This document shows, piece by piece, positions 29,001-44,000 of a stretch of 64,000 nucleotides of DNA. A model generated the notes under the pieces. That model worked only from the letters and a program-made list of their open reading frames with translations. It was not told where the DNA came from and searched no databases. The stretch's first letter is position 1. Every line of letters starts with the position of its first letter. The translations under genes and the position numbers were made by a program. The DNA is from Nipponacmea schrenckii (taxonomy: Eukaryota > Mollusca > Gastropoda > Lottiidae): the NCBI GenBank assembly GCA_030562195.1, contig JAUJPP010000005.1:12892826-12956825 (forward strand), given 5' to 3'.

Positions 29001-32000
29001 AGTCATGTGACAGAGAGAATAAGTTAAGTTACTGAGAAGATAAGTCAAGTGACTGAGAAAATAAGTTTAGTGACAAAGAGAATAAGTCAAGTTACTGAGA
29101 AGATAAGTTAAGTTACTGAGAAGATAAGTCAAGTGACTGAGAGAATAAGTTAAGTGACTGAGAGAATAAGTTAAGTTACTGAGAAGATAAGTCAAGTAAA
29201 TGAGATAAGTCATGTGACAGAGAGAATAAGTCATGTGACTAAGATAATAAGTCAAATGAATGAGAGAATAAGTCATGTGACTGAGATAACAAGTCATGTG
29301 ACGGAGAGAATAAGTCAAGTGACTGAGATAACAAGTTATGTGACTGAGAAAATAAGTCAGTGATTGAGAGAATAAGTCAGTGATATTCCCAAGAATATAG
29401 AATTACTATTCTGCTAAATGTCTAAAAAGTGTGTTATTTTCACAGGGTATTGTGTTAATTTCCAATATTAAATTTGTATACATTTTATACATCAATGTAG
29501 CCTAAGGCAAATAGCATGCATATAAAAATTCTAATTTAAATATATTTGTGAAATATGGTTGGAAACTAGTTATTAAGTACAATATTAAATGAAATTATAT
29601 GGGAAGATCTTGAATCTTCTTCAATCATATTGAATAAATATCCTGGGGTAAAATGATATTAATACATAACTAACAAACTAATTAAAACTTAATAAATCTA
29701 ATATCCTTATATCATTGACATCCCTTGAGGTTTCATTCTATAATATTTTCAAACCTTATATATCCATGGACCCAAGACATTCAAAGACAATAAACAGCAT
29801 GCACTTAAGAAAAATATTTAAAAAATTTGTAAAATGAGAGAAAAAATAAGATTTTAAGCTAACTGTAGATATGATAATTACTAATGGCAATGAAAATGAA
29901 TTGAATGGAGTTTTACGTCCTACTTTTCTGCACCTTATGGGCTAACGAAGACGGGCAACGCCATGCAGTGTGCCATGAGGGAAATTTTGCCAGGACAGCG
30001 GCATTAGCCGGCTCTTTTTCGATTTCCATGTGAGGGATCTTTAACGTGCACAGACTGTAGCACACAGGGCCTCGGTTTATTGTCCCATCCGAACGACTAG
30101 AGCTTTCTCCATGACCTGCATCACCAACAAGGGGAAACCGGGCTGAAAAATCAAAGGTTATCACTTTCATTAACCCGGGACCCTCAGGTTAGTGACAAGG
30201 TCTAACCCACTGACACAGGCTTGCTACTAATGGCAATGATTAACAAAACAATTGTATATTGTCATAAAACAAGTAAATGCCATGCTATTATCTGTTATTC
30301 TTAAGATATTTCTAAATACTATTAAGTCATTTTGTGTTATAGTAAGATAAAAATAGACATATAGACCTACTAATTCATATTGCAAGTCATAAATAAAAGT
30401 AAAAAACTGATAAAATCAAAGAATCTAAATCAGTGGTTGCCAATTAATTTGTTGTGCAGACTAGAAATAAATATGGATTTTGTATGCAGGTCACTGAGTA
30501 CTGACCTAATATAATCCAGACTCATACATGTGTACAGGTCATGAAAAAATATCGGGAGATTTGCCTTGAAAAATCGGGACACAGGCATTGTATTTGTATT
30601 GTATTCCATAAGAATTTGTTTATTTTATTGAAAACACTAGTTCCCTTGAAAATTTTGTTATCGAAAAAAAAACATACACATGTATGAGTAAAAGTAAGAT
30701 CCTATCATTTCAAAATGTTAAAATAATATGGCCTTGCAGTTCCTCTCACAAGAGACCACCTTCATTCAGTGACTGTTTTTGAGTGGTCCATGATACAGGT
30801 TCTACTGTACTGGAAAAAATCCTTAACTGACTGACCCCTTGTTTACTTTTCATTTACAAGAAGACTTTTATTATGTTATGTACGGTATACATAATTATAA
30901 GTATATAATATTTGATAGAGCAGAATGTGTACTTGTATTGAGAGAATTGTTAAATATAAAGCCTATTAAAATAACCTGGCAAGTCAACAATCTCAGGCAT
31001 AAAACTTTATGGATAGTATTCAAAAATATAGAAGAAGACACCTTATAATTTTACATTCAATTTAGTTAATACACAAGAATTAAAGATGGGTTTCCTTATT
31101 TTAATTTATTCAAATATTGTTTTATTTAACTATTGGACAGCTAACATTTATATCAATTGAAAGTAGAGTAAACGAAAAACAACTCTCTAATAAATATTTG
31201 TCACCAAATGCTAGAGATATTTCTTCCAATAAATTTTTCCTTGATAGACAATTAATAAGAAAATCAATACCATAGTCAATAGAAATGTCTGTCGACTTAA
31301 CATCTCAATCAAACCGTCTTTCCTTCTATTTTCTAACTTGGCTTTCACAAGTCTATCAAATCAGCCTAGATAGATAGTAAAATAATTCTGTTAGTATCTT
31401 TTACTATCAGACAGGTCAAGAACAAGTTAAGCTAGGACTTTCAATGATTTCCAATCCACAAAGAATGACTTTAAGAGTTTTCCACTGTTTGTAATTTGTC
31501 AGTTGTCAATTTCACAGATAGAGATAGGTACAACTCAGCAACCAGTACCACAATGCTTAACAACCTATTGTCAGAGAAAAGTAATAAGTTTTTTTTATCA
31601 TTTTCATTGTGTTTATGAGAAAAAAAAGCCTAGTATTTGTTTAGCCTCAGTATACCCTAGTGCCGTAAAAAAAATAAACATGAAACAGGCGCAAACATTA
31701 TGTCTTCAAAATTTGACTTTACAGAGTGCAATTTTCAGCCAAAATATTGGATTTTTAGATTGAAATATATCAACCTTACTAAACATGTTAATCAACACCA
31801 AGACATCCAAGGACTAACCATACTATTTTAAGGTTGATATTTCAATTGCCATTAAATTATGGAAAAAATTAAAAAAACCCTTTTGCATTGCTCAGATAAT
31901 GTTTATTGAACTAACTGGATTAGGGAAGAACAGGCTTTCAATAATATTTGTCAGTTTATCACTTCACTTCATATTTGATTTCAAATGTTTATATTCAAGA

Positions 32001-35000
32001 AGTTTTAGAACAGATCTAAAACATGTAGTTACTAAAGAGTTTCGTGCTATGGGATCTTGGACCCATTTCAGACTACATTTAATTTACTTTTATCATTATT
32101 AAATGGGGTCAATACTGACAGTTGCAATTCTTATAAGTTCAGAACTGTAAACGAGGCAATGCTTTAAGCAGAATTTGAACCTAAAAAAATATAAGAATGG
32201 TTTGTGCAAAATATATCGCCTATTTGATGTCTATGGTAGGCCTAGATAAAGATGGTTACTGAATGAAGGAATGAATGAATGATTGATTAAAGGAAGGAAT
32301 GAATTGATGAATGAATGAAGGAATGAATGAATTGATGAATGAATTGATGAATGAATGAATGAAGGAATGAATGAATGATTGATTAAAGGAAGGAATAAAT
32401 GATTGAATGAAGGAATGAATGAATTGATGAATGAATGAAGGAATGAATTGATGAATGAATGAATGAAAGAATGAATGAATGAATGATGAAGGAATGAAAG
32501 AATGATTGAATGAATGAATGAATGAATGATTGGATGAAAGGGATTGAATAAATACAAGAGTAGAAATCAATAATCGTGAGGCTATAATTATCTAAAACCA
32601 GAACAATAATGTTAAACAATAAAACTATATGTATAATGCCTGGAGCACTACACTCAAATACCACTGTATATAGATAAATACTTATAATAATATAGTCGAT
32701 ACTAACTTGCACATGACAAAAATGAATTGAAAAACTAAACTACAAAGCTACAGAAAACATCATTGCAACATATATATACAAACCACTCATAGTAGCACAT
32801 AGTCCATACAAAAAACGTATCCCTATTTAATCCCTGTTAGTATCTTTCACTCTTTTTGTTCCAATATGGAGGAATTTCCTGCTTCATTGATCAGACGTGT
32901 GACTCATTGATTCATTTTAATCTTACCCGCCATACATGTGCCTGATGAACGCTGCTGACTCGTGTCTCTATTGCACGTACAGAAGAGCATGCAAGACATA
33001 CTTGTACCGCACACATTACATTCAGTCTCTGTATGTCAAGACAATGTGAAGGCCATCAAACCGGTCTGGCTTCCACACTAAATCAATTGAAACATATTTC
33101 ATGCTCTATTTTCATAAATTATGAATGAGATTTACAACCAATTAGTAGTTTTCTAAGTATATATGATTCCTTCATTACATTTGTAACTAGGTTCACAAGA
33201 AATAATATATTTAATGGTTTAATTTGTCATGATATGCTGTATAGAAGACCTAATATGACACTTATTGATTTTCTAAGGTTCATAATGTCTCAAGTGTTAC
33301 TATGGTGATAGAACCAATCAATAATTTATGTTAATTTATTCGGTTGCTTCAGTGACCTGATTATTGCATGAATTATTGACTATTTTGGTTAGAAGATAAT
33401 TAACGGCTCACTTCATTAGATAGTTGTATCTGAGCATTGATTTATGTAAGAAAAGGGTGTTCTGGACTTTTATTAGTGTTTCAATGGAAAACAATGTAAT
33501 CTAGATCAATGAAAGATCTTACAACACTTGACTCGTAATAATTTTAATCTGGCATAATGTAAAGCTTGGCATAATGTAAAGCTTGGCATAATGTTAAGCT
33601 TGGCATAATATAAAGCTTGGCATAATGTAAAGCTTGGCATAATGTAAAGCTTGGTATAATGTAAAGCTTGGCATAATGTAAAGCTTGGCATAATGTAAAG
33701 TTTGGCATAATGTAAAGCTTGGCATAATGTAAAGCTTGGTATAATATAAAGCTTGACGTAATGTAAAGCCTGGTTTGAAGTTAATGAGAGATTTAAATTT
33801 GGTTGAAGAGTGTTATAAATAATTTGAAGATTCAAATATGGTGCAAGAATCTAACAGCGTTCAGCTTGCATTAGTTGAGACTTGTTTTATTGACTGAACT
33901 TATATATAACCATGATGAAAAGATGTCAAATGAAATCTGTCAATAATATTTGTTTAATGCACCTAGTAACTTAAAAGAAATTTTTAGAAGTAAGATTGAG
34001 TCTAATTATGTCCTAACATTGTGGGTGAAATAATAAAAATAATCTTATTAAAGGGATATGGTCTTAGAATTTGAAAATATTAAACTTGGCCGATAAGAGC
34101 TCAAAAATAAGTAGTTATCCATAAAGATGCATTTGATTATTGAAAAACGCTCAACAAATTGATTACACGTTTTTAAAAAATGATTTAGTTTTGTGAGTTT
34201 TCCAGATTTTAAGGGATTCTTTTACTTTAAGACGCTACATAAGTTCACTGATGAAAATATACTCTTATTGACCATTCATATTGAGCATTCTAGAAAACTA
34301 AAATTTTATGTTCATGCTAAGACACAGTATGTCTTTAAGAAACTCTGTAAGATTTAGAAGCAGGAGCACACACTTCTTTAACATATGGTTATGTATAGGA
34401 TAAACTTGTGTTTTCTGAGTTTATCCTACTTAAACCTTAATCTGACTATAGGCCTGGGTGCACATGCACTATTCAATATTTGACTATTGGTGCCATATAA
34501 ACCTAATTGGCACCCAAAATACACGAAGATCATCCTGAAATTGCACTATTGGAGTGTATTTTAGGTTTTAAATAATGTTTCAACACAAGTTACACATGGT
34601 CATTACCCAAGTATACAAGAAGTGTGTATATTCATCCCATATGTATTGTCCAGTGTTATAACAATATATGAAAATCTCTAGCAAGAATGCATCTGAACAG
34701 ATGACATATGTCCATAATTTCTTTTATCAATTTTATCAACAAGTTGACTTCTGAAATATAATTTGTTCATGAGTTGACTGGTATTATTCAATACATCTAT
34801 TTATATCTATTTATAGCTCCTTATCACTAATAAACAAGCTAAAGAGATTAACTAAGCAACTGTTATTTATATATTTCTGGTCACCATTGAAATAGATCTT
34901 TGACAAAAAAAGACTCAGATTGAACTGAAAGTTTCAGCAAAGCTTCATCAGAGGCCACAAGGTTTGGCTTTTCAACAAAATATAACATATTTTATAGTTA

Positions 35001-38000
35001 AGCTTTTGGAGCCGTCTGCAGTACCAGGTATGTCACCTACTTTGAATGCAAATCCACAAGATCTTAATTTAGGCTACATATTTCTCTCCCAGAGATTTCA
35101 ACTTAAAAAAGAGTTTGCCCTCATGTTTATATTTATATCAACACAAAATCATTCAATGTCACAGTAGCCTACTATTTTGAAATTCCCAAAAATTAATTGA
35201 AAACTTTGGTCCTACTTAAGATTCCCCCCTTCATTAACTCCCTGAAGCAATTTTCGAAATCTCTCTATAAGTTAGTCAAAATCGATGTATCTAATGTTGA
35301 AATTCATAGTCTCCTTAATTGTGACCTTAATTGAGCGTTTTGAGAATATCTCTTTTAACACCTAACACTATCTCTGTTTTGTACTGTAGATAAATTTTAT
35401 TTAACGCAACAATGCTCACGTGAGATTTCAAGTAAACTGTCACATAGTCATACCTCAAACAGGTGGAAAATAAAAACAGACGTAAACCCCCTAAAACAAA
35501 CATGGGACACCTCGCTGCACAGAAGCAGACCTACAACTCATGTGACCCATAAAATAATTTCAAAAAAACGTAACTAAAATGTCTCTTACCTGTAAATTTA
35601 GGAACTTTCAAGTTATGGTATAACTCAGGTATAGAGCGTGACCTTGGTTTCTGTTTGACCTCTGACCTCTCAATGTCACTATCATACCCAATAAATACGT
35701 CATTGTCAAATGCTTGGATTTCGGCCTCAGTGGATGGTAAGGGAAATCCATCATTTTCTTCTGAAATAAAATATTAATATATATATATATATAGCCTACT
35801 TTAATAAATAATAATTAATTAAATCGCATTCTCAGTGCACAAAAGTTTTACAAAAAGCAAAAATACAATACAGAAATACAATACACAAATAGGCCGACAA
35901 TACAAAAATAAACACAAAGTATATTATGATAATGATTACTTAGTAAACCCATCTAAATGTAGCTTATCGAGGTACATTTCACGCCCTCTAAAAATTCGAA
36001 TTTTGACAGTGTAAATCGATTTTGGCATCTCAAAATTTCTGATATCAAATTATCATAGGGGTACGGGAGGAGGGAGCAGGGGGAGCGACCCCCCCCCCTA
36101 AAATTTTCGGCTCGATTTTTTCGGGCAAAGTTCTCGACATATTCGAGCACTGAAGTTCCCGAGTCCTCTGGTTTTTTTTAAAGAAATATACCCACTAATA
36201 TTCCCGGGAACCAATTCCTGCCCGAATCAGATTCTATTGAAGCAAAATACCCGAATATCGAGATATTCGTGTGGAAGCCTTGTGGGCTGGTTATATTTGT
36301 CTTGGCTGTTAGGGCACTTCAGGATTCATGGAGGTTTCGGAATTGATGAATATTCTCATGGAGTATCAAATTAGTAACCCTTCATGATCACTTTTGTGCA
36401 TGAATTCCGACATTGTGAGCATATTTCATGTTTTTCTCATCCCTCTCGTCCTATAATCAACCCCCAATTATGTCAGAATGCAACAGAATTTTCTGAGGGA
36501 GGACCTTCCGCCCCCCTGCAGCGGGCTCGCGCCTTCAGCGCTTCTCGTAGTCGTTCAGTAGAATTCGGGCAGAGTCCGAGATTCGGGCACAAATCTCTCC
36601 CGCACCCCCAGTTTCGAAACCCCCCGTACGCCATTATGCAAATTATCTATACGTAAATTCAGAAATATACACGAATCTTTGACTGATGATTGAATTTATA
36701 ATTTTTCAATTAGTTTTTAAAAATGGTATACATGATTCGGATTATTTTAGTGTGATATTTATGTATGTTCTCCTTAAATCATTTTAGACCCATCCAAGTA
36801 ATCCCCCTCCTCGACATGATCAACATTCTGGACCCATTCAACAAATGATGTTTTCCACCTCGACATTATCATCATTCTAGACCCATTCAACCAATGATGT
36901 CTTCCACCTCCACATTATCAACATATTGGACCCATTCAACCAATGATGTTTTCCACCTCGACATTATCAACATTCTGGACCCATTCAACCAATGATGTCT
37001 TCCACCTCCACATTATCAACATTCTGGACCCATTCAACAAATGATGTTTTCCACCTCGACATTATCAACATTCTGGACCCATTCAACCAATGATGTTTTC
37101 CACCCTCACATTATCAACATATTTGACCCATTCAACCAATGATGTTTCCACCTCCACATATCACATTTGGACCCATTCAACAAATGATGTTTTCCACCTC
37201 GCATATCAACATTCTGGACCCATTCAACCAATATTTTTCCACATCACATTTAGCTATTTGAATAATTAACATGGCATTATGATTTCAAGACTTATCCTTC
37301 GTTATGACCTTCTTTAGAAGGGGCACGTCCCAGGTAATTTGACTATGCCAAATATTTTACAAGGTTATATAACCATTTTGGACATCACCAATGTGATTTA
37401 GACAATATCTATATCTTTGGAATACAAGTGCACCTGGCAATTCATCTTGGACCCATTACCCTTGGAGACATTAAATTTAATATTATTTTAAGAGGAAGTA
37501 ATCCTTAAAGGGGCACAATCTTGAATTTTAGGGGTCGTTTTGGGCCTTAATTACATTTAAACAGTCCTCAGAAATACTCAAGCTCTAAGAAAATCGCAAA
37601 ATACCTTGAAATATACCTCAAAAATTTCACTTTTTATTTTTTTCCATGCTGTACGCGGCTGGTCTTCAGTCAGTCTGAAAATTGAGTGTCCTGTTGATAA
37701 AATCTACAATTGCTATTATATGTACTTTCTTTTTGTTTTATCAGTGTGGACCTGCGCAGTAGTCTATTTATAACTCTTTGATTTTCCAATATGGCGGGAC
37801 GTTCATAATATCTTAAGACATTATGATTTTCAAACACGGATAAATATGTATACCCATGGATTTGAAGGCTCAAATTTCAAAGGTAAGCTCTGTAGACTAT
37901 TTCTGATTAGCTAAACAAAAGATTTCATGTGTTTGAGGCTGTCGGATGATTGTCCGAAACAAATCAAGACATCCCCTTTAAAGACAGCATTCTGACACAT

Positions 38001-41000
38001 ATAACATAAAGCAGTTTATTACTAATCTAATCATTTCTTTGTCAGGACAATGAATTAAATATAGAATCAAGGGAAATAACCTGTTTTAGCAATGAGCACT
38101 GTAACAAATTATATATAACATTATAGAAGAAAAGGAGAATTAATATAACAAGAACACAATATAAAAAGATTTAAATTGTAATGCAGAGATAAATTTATGG
38201 AAAATCAACTTAAATCATAGACTTAAAAGTCTCATACAAACCACTGGATATGATTTGTCCCATTTAAATTCACCAGGATTCTTCGTATCTCAAGTCGGAA
38301 ATATAATTCAACAATATTTGAACTTTCATCAGATTTATACCCATTCCATAATGAATACCGTCTAAACTCATAACACCTTGTGACAGTTTATACGTGTCGA
38401 ATATTGGCACTTTGTCTTTGTTTAACAAGGTCGTCATTTTCGTCACAAATTCCTTTTCTTTTTGACGAATGTTGGTCTTCGATTCTCTCAAAAGTCCAGA
38501 AACTGGAGGCATAGTCCATAACAACTTAGGCCATTCTGACGTGTTTTTAATTTGAATGGCAGGTTTTAAGTATTTTTCGTAGATTAATTTAGTATTAAAT
38601 AAATCGTGATTCGCGATTCCTGCAATCACCAAACTTTTACTTTTCTGTGTCAAACTCTGAACAAGGGGTATAAATTTCTTTGCTAATCCGGCGTTGTAAT
38701 ATTCAAAAAAGGTTAAGTTCACTCGACCATTGCACAATTCGCTGGTATAAGTTTCGGTTAATTCTCTACATTTCTCAAAGGTAAAACTATACATTCCTTT
38801 ACATTTCTCTAATTGATCTGAAATGGAATCAATATATATGTCATTATAATGGTGAAATAGATAAACAAGGAATTTATACTCAAAGAGTCAAAGTGATAGG
38901 TTCGCCGATGAATGGGTGGGTTTCAAAAGCCTACCGCCAACCGCTGCCAACCGGCCTACCGATAGCAAAAAAAAGGCGCCAAAATTGGTATTGTTAAATG
39001 TAAGGATCGTAGATTTTCATACAATAAAACGAAACTATTTAATTTGACGGAATTTTTGTTGACGTCAAAATTATGGAATCAAAATTATCTTAAGAATGAA
39101 ACGAAAAAAATAAATTTTCATTTTCGTGTTCAGCGATTTCTTTCTTTTTCCAAGTGCTGGAAGTATGCTTCCAGTCTTGGTGAAGCGTTTTATCGGATAA
39201 ATATACTGCTGATTTGGTTGGATTAACAGGAGCATTCGCAGAATTATTATAGTCTACGTCAAGGATTAACTTCTAAAAGGTGGAAGAAAGATCCCTTGGC
39301 CTTGTTGATCATCCATGATGCCGACGACGTTAAATAAATAAATTAAGGGAAGTAACTCTGAAACAAACGACCTTCCTGTCGTGATCATTTAAAAAAGATT
39401 TAAGGGTACTTTTACGGTTAATTGTGTGTCCCATTTGAATATAAATTAGACTATTGCTTTTTTGGCATGAATTGTATAAGTTAATGTGAAGACAAACATC
39501 GCTGAACACGAAAAGAAAATATTTATTTTTTTCGTTTCATTTTTAAAATAATTTTGATTCCATAATTTTGACGTCAGCAAAAGTTCCGTCAAATTGAATA
39601 GTTTCGTTTTATTGTATGAAAATCTACGATCCTTAAATTTAACAATATCTATTTTGGCGCATTTTTTTCCTTCCGGTAGGTCGGTTGGCAGCGGTTGGCG
39701 GTAGGCTTTTGAAACCCACCCGCCGATGAATGGACCAATCGTACCTTAGTTTTAGAAACGTGAATTTTTACTTAAAGGGGCACAATCTTGATTTTTAGGG
39801 GTCGTTTTGGGCCTTTGTTACATTTAAACAGTCCTCAGAAATACTCAAGCTCTAAGAAGATCGCAAAATACCTTGAAATATACCTCAAAAATTTCACTTT
39901 TTATATTTTTCCGTGCTGTACGCGGCTGGTCTTCAGTCAGTCTGAAAATTGTGTGTCCTGTTGACAAAATCTACAATTGCTATTACATGTACTTTCTTTT
40001 TGTTTTATCAGTGTGGGCCTGCGCAGTAGTCTATTTATAACTCTTTGATTTTCCAATATGGCGGGACGTTCATAATATCTTAAGACATTATGATTTTCAA
40101 ACACGGATAAATATGTATACCCATGGATTTGAAGGCTCAGATTTCAAAGGTAAGCTCTGTAGACTATTTCTGATTAGCTAAACAAAAGATTTCATGTGTT
40201 TGAGGCTGTCGGATGATTGTCCGAAACAAATCAAGACTGTGCCCCTTTAAGAAAATGTGTGCATAGGGCATAGTAGTAATTTGAGCCTCAAAACGACGCG
40301 TCATTCCTTGAGACGATACATAGAAAAGACATAGAAATAGAAAGCAAAATTCTGAGGTATTTGAACGAATGATACTTCTATTGGCTATTTACATGCATCC
40401 TCCGAGACCCAAATCAACCCTTTAGTGGCGAATCAGTGCATTTAATCGCAAGGACGGACTTAATGCTTTATTTTATATACCGAACAAAACCTTGATAATC
40501 ATTATTATGATTTTGATCCAAAGAGACTTCGAACATATATGTTAGTTACTATTCAGATTGTGAGCTTGACACACACAAATAAGGATTGAGAGCATGGAAC
40601 ATGCAGTCTGTTATAAGGATTGTGAGAATAACACACACCGTCTGTTATAAGGATGGTGGGCATGATACACACAATTTTTGTAGGATTGTGACCAAGCTTA
40701 AAAGAGTAGGAGTATGAGTGAAAAAAACACTATTGTCACCTGCATGACCTAAAGTATTATAACGCCTAGAAACTTTTGAATGGTAGAAACTTTATCAGGA
40801 TTTAGAGCTTGTTGCATAGAGAAACAAAATAGGATTGTGAGACACTTGTGGGCATGAGATATAAAGATTTAAATCGAATTGTTGGGGAGCCTACACTGGA
40901 GGATGATGATTATAGTATTTCTGATCTCACTTGGAGAAATAAATGTACTTACCTATCGGTGCGTTCTTTTTCAATGATCCCCAAATCATATCATGATTAA

Positions 41001-44000
41001 GAATTTTTTGAAAAGCAATATACATTTGTCTTATGAGAGAATCTCCGCTCAACACCACTGTCATTCCATCAAATATCTTACAGGCTTCATTGTCTTTAAA
41101 CAAACGAATCTTACAGTTGGGATTGGATGGAATCCAGTCAGAATATTCAGCATGAACGTCTTGACGCATATCCAAACAATCTTTACATTGACACTCCTTC
41201 ACCGTTTTTGCTACACACTTGTTGTTCATGCAACAAGGTGTCTTTCCAGTAGGCGAACACAACGCACGAAACATCCGATATACGACCTTTGGGTCTTTGG
41301 CAAAACTGGCGTTTCCACATAACAGATCTTTTCGCTGCAGAGTATCTGGCAGACCCCAACCGCTTCTGTACTTCTTTAAAAAGGCATTTATTTCAAGGTC
41401 TTGATCTGGTGTCATTTTCCTTTGCTTCCATTTGCCTTCTAGCATTTGCTGAATACCACCAGGACAAGTCGGTGGGTTGAACAATGACTGGTATTTGATC
41501 GGGGACTTCATAGAGGTAGTGACATAATTTATATTGTGGTACCATCTAGTGGTCATGAAATAAATACATAGAAATCCAATTGCTGGTATTATAACTATGT
41601 ATACTAAAGTTTTCATCTCTTCTGAAAAGAAATAAACAATTTTAATGAAAAACGCACAACTGCAGTTTATAAGATCAAAACTGTGAAACTAAATATGGTT
41701 CTTATATGGATATAACAAACACAATCCGTATGTAGACGGTAGCCATTTTGAATCTCGACTTATGTTGAATTTTTAAAAACGCTATCGTATTTCAATAAAT
41801 CCTAAGAATCACATTTAAGCTTTTTCTGAGCCTTTTATATTAAGTCAAGAGTTATTTTTTTTTTTTTTTTTTTTTGAATAAGTCAAGGTAGAGGAGGTTC
41901 TAAATGGTGGTGTGTGTTGTTTCCATGTTAGAACCATACGTAGTTACGTATGATCGAAACACTGATGAACAATAAATTTAAGACGTTTAAGGATTGAAAA
42001 ATATATAAGAAATATTTCATTCAAATAAATATGAAAAGGACTGGGAAACAGGCTGTATGTACTGTATCCTATAGGTACAATACACTATCGTTAAAATAAG
42101 TAACGTATACACATACATTGTTGCATCAAAGGTAGATACTTGGTTAATTGGATTTTCCATTGTGTATTTAGTAATTAATGAGCGTCATTTTTAGGCTACT
42201 AGTAGGTATATCTACTGGTGAATATAATATGCTGGCCAGGTTTTATGTTCATATTCATTTTAAGACGCAGTATCCCCTTCATAAAATGTCAAAATATCAT
42301 TGACGATCGAAGCATGTTTAAAATTATATAATTTTGATCTAAATGAAAACGTTCATTATTTTCTATAATAAAACCACTATTGTCTTGTAACAATTGAGAA
42401 ACCTGACTTACCTGTCAGAATAAGTTGAATGGCGACCAACGATAAAGACGTCGCAGAAATAGTCAGATTGAGCACAATCAAAAGATGCCTTGAGCGCAAA
42501 AAATATTTCGTTATCCAAGATATATCGATAATAAACACTCAAATCCCCTTAAGTCCAAAGAGATATGATATAAATCTAAATTTAAAGCTTGACTAAACAC
42601 GAATCTAATCATTACATAACCCAGACGGAGTGCCGGGCCTAGGATGGGTGGGGGGATATCTCTGGTGGCCCAAATGTCTAACCTAGTATATTTTTGTGGA
42701 GTATTTTCATTCTTTCTAGAACACATGATACGTATGCTGGTGAATTGTTACAAGGATGGCCTTGCACCAGCGAGTCCACCAGCAGCTTTGATTACAGGTA
42801 CAAATCATTGTTTGTAGTTCATTCACATTTGGTTCATGTCTATTCTATAGAGAATTTTAAGCAGAAAAAATCAAAATCAAAAGAAACAGTAAATAATTGT
42901 TGTCTGTAGAGTGAGCACAATATAGCTAATACAGTGAAAACGCGAACATAAGTCGGACACAATATTTCGGTAAAAAATTATCAGATTATTAGAAAATTAA
43001 AAGGGATCATCTTCATAATGACAATGACCAACAAAATAAAAAAATCTAAAAAATCCATAAAGAACTGTAGTCTGTAGAGTGAGCACAAACAAATGTGAAC
43101 TGGCCGACGGACCGCAAGGGCGATTACAATATACGCCCAAATAAATTTGTGAGCGAATAAACAAGATTTCCAACGGTATATATGTTGGAACTTGATGGAA
43201 GATTTTGAAGAAATCTAAAATATTCGATTGCTTTCAAATACCAATGTCGTTGTTACAAAATGCACTTGTCAATGTTGTAAAGTACAATTATCGATTTGTA
43301 AAATGCAAAATGTATAAAGATACTCCAAAATCCATGTAACATTTTACACTTTGCATTATCAAACCTTGCATTATCAAACCTTGCATATAATCAAGCCTCG
43401 TGTTTTCAAATCTTGCATAATCAACCTTTGTATTATTAAACTCATAATCGAACATATACCTTATATGGAATGATGTATACATTGCAAATGTGTTTTGTAA
43501 CGACGTCATTGGTATCTTAAAGCTGCGACACAATCGAGAATTTTGGCAACGTTATACCTCCATATTTCATATTTCTCTGTTCCTTTTGGGGTTTGAATGG
43601 CCATTTTTTTTATTAGTCTTGATTTTGAACTTGGTGTCTGAAATTGCACCTTCTTTCAGATTTTATGAGATAATGAGAGATTTGATAAGCAGAAAGATAT
43701 TTCTTAAAGGGATAATAGGCGTTAGAACGAACATGAAATTTTAAGTTCACTCAAATTTGGACAATAAGAGTATATATGCATCAGTGGACTTACCTATACA
43801 TCAAAATCCCTCTAAAATCCGATAAATCCCCAAAATAAAGTAGTTAATCATAAAACGCTTGAGCCATCCATCAAGCGATTTTCAAATCGTGTAAATATAA
43901 AGGGAAGTAACTCTAACATGGGAGTTTTCACGCGTCCTTGAGCCCTACTGTTGAATTCCACAATGATGTTTTAGCGTTGATTTACCAGACGCTTTTATTC

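Noticed and set aside
28495..29390. Regular repeats that could suggest a CRISPR array
   Set aside because: Units are contiguous, with no unique spacers, in a eukaryotic intron.
40993..41480. Three plus-strand open frames
   Set aside because: Antisense shadows of the first coding exon of the PC-esterase gene.
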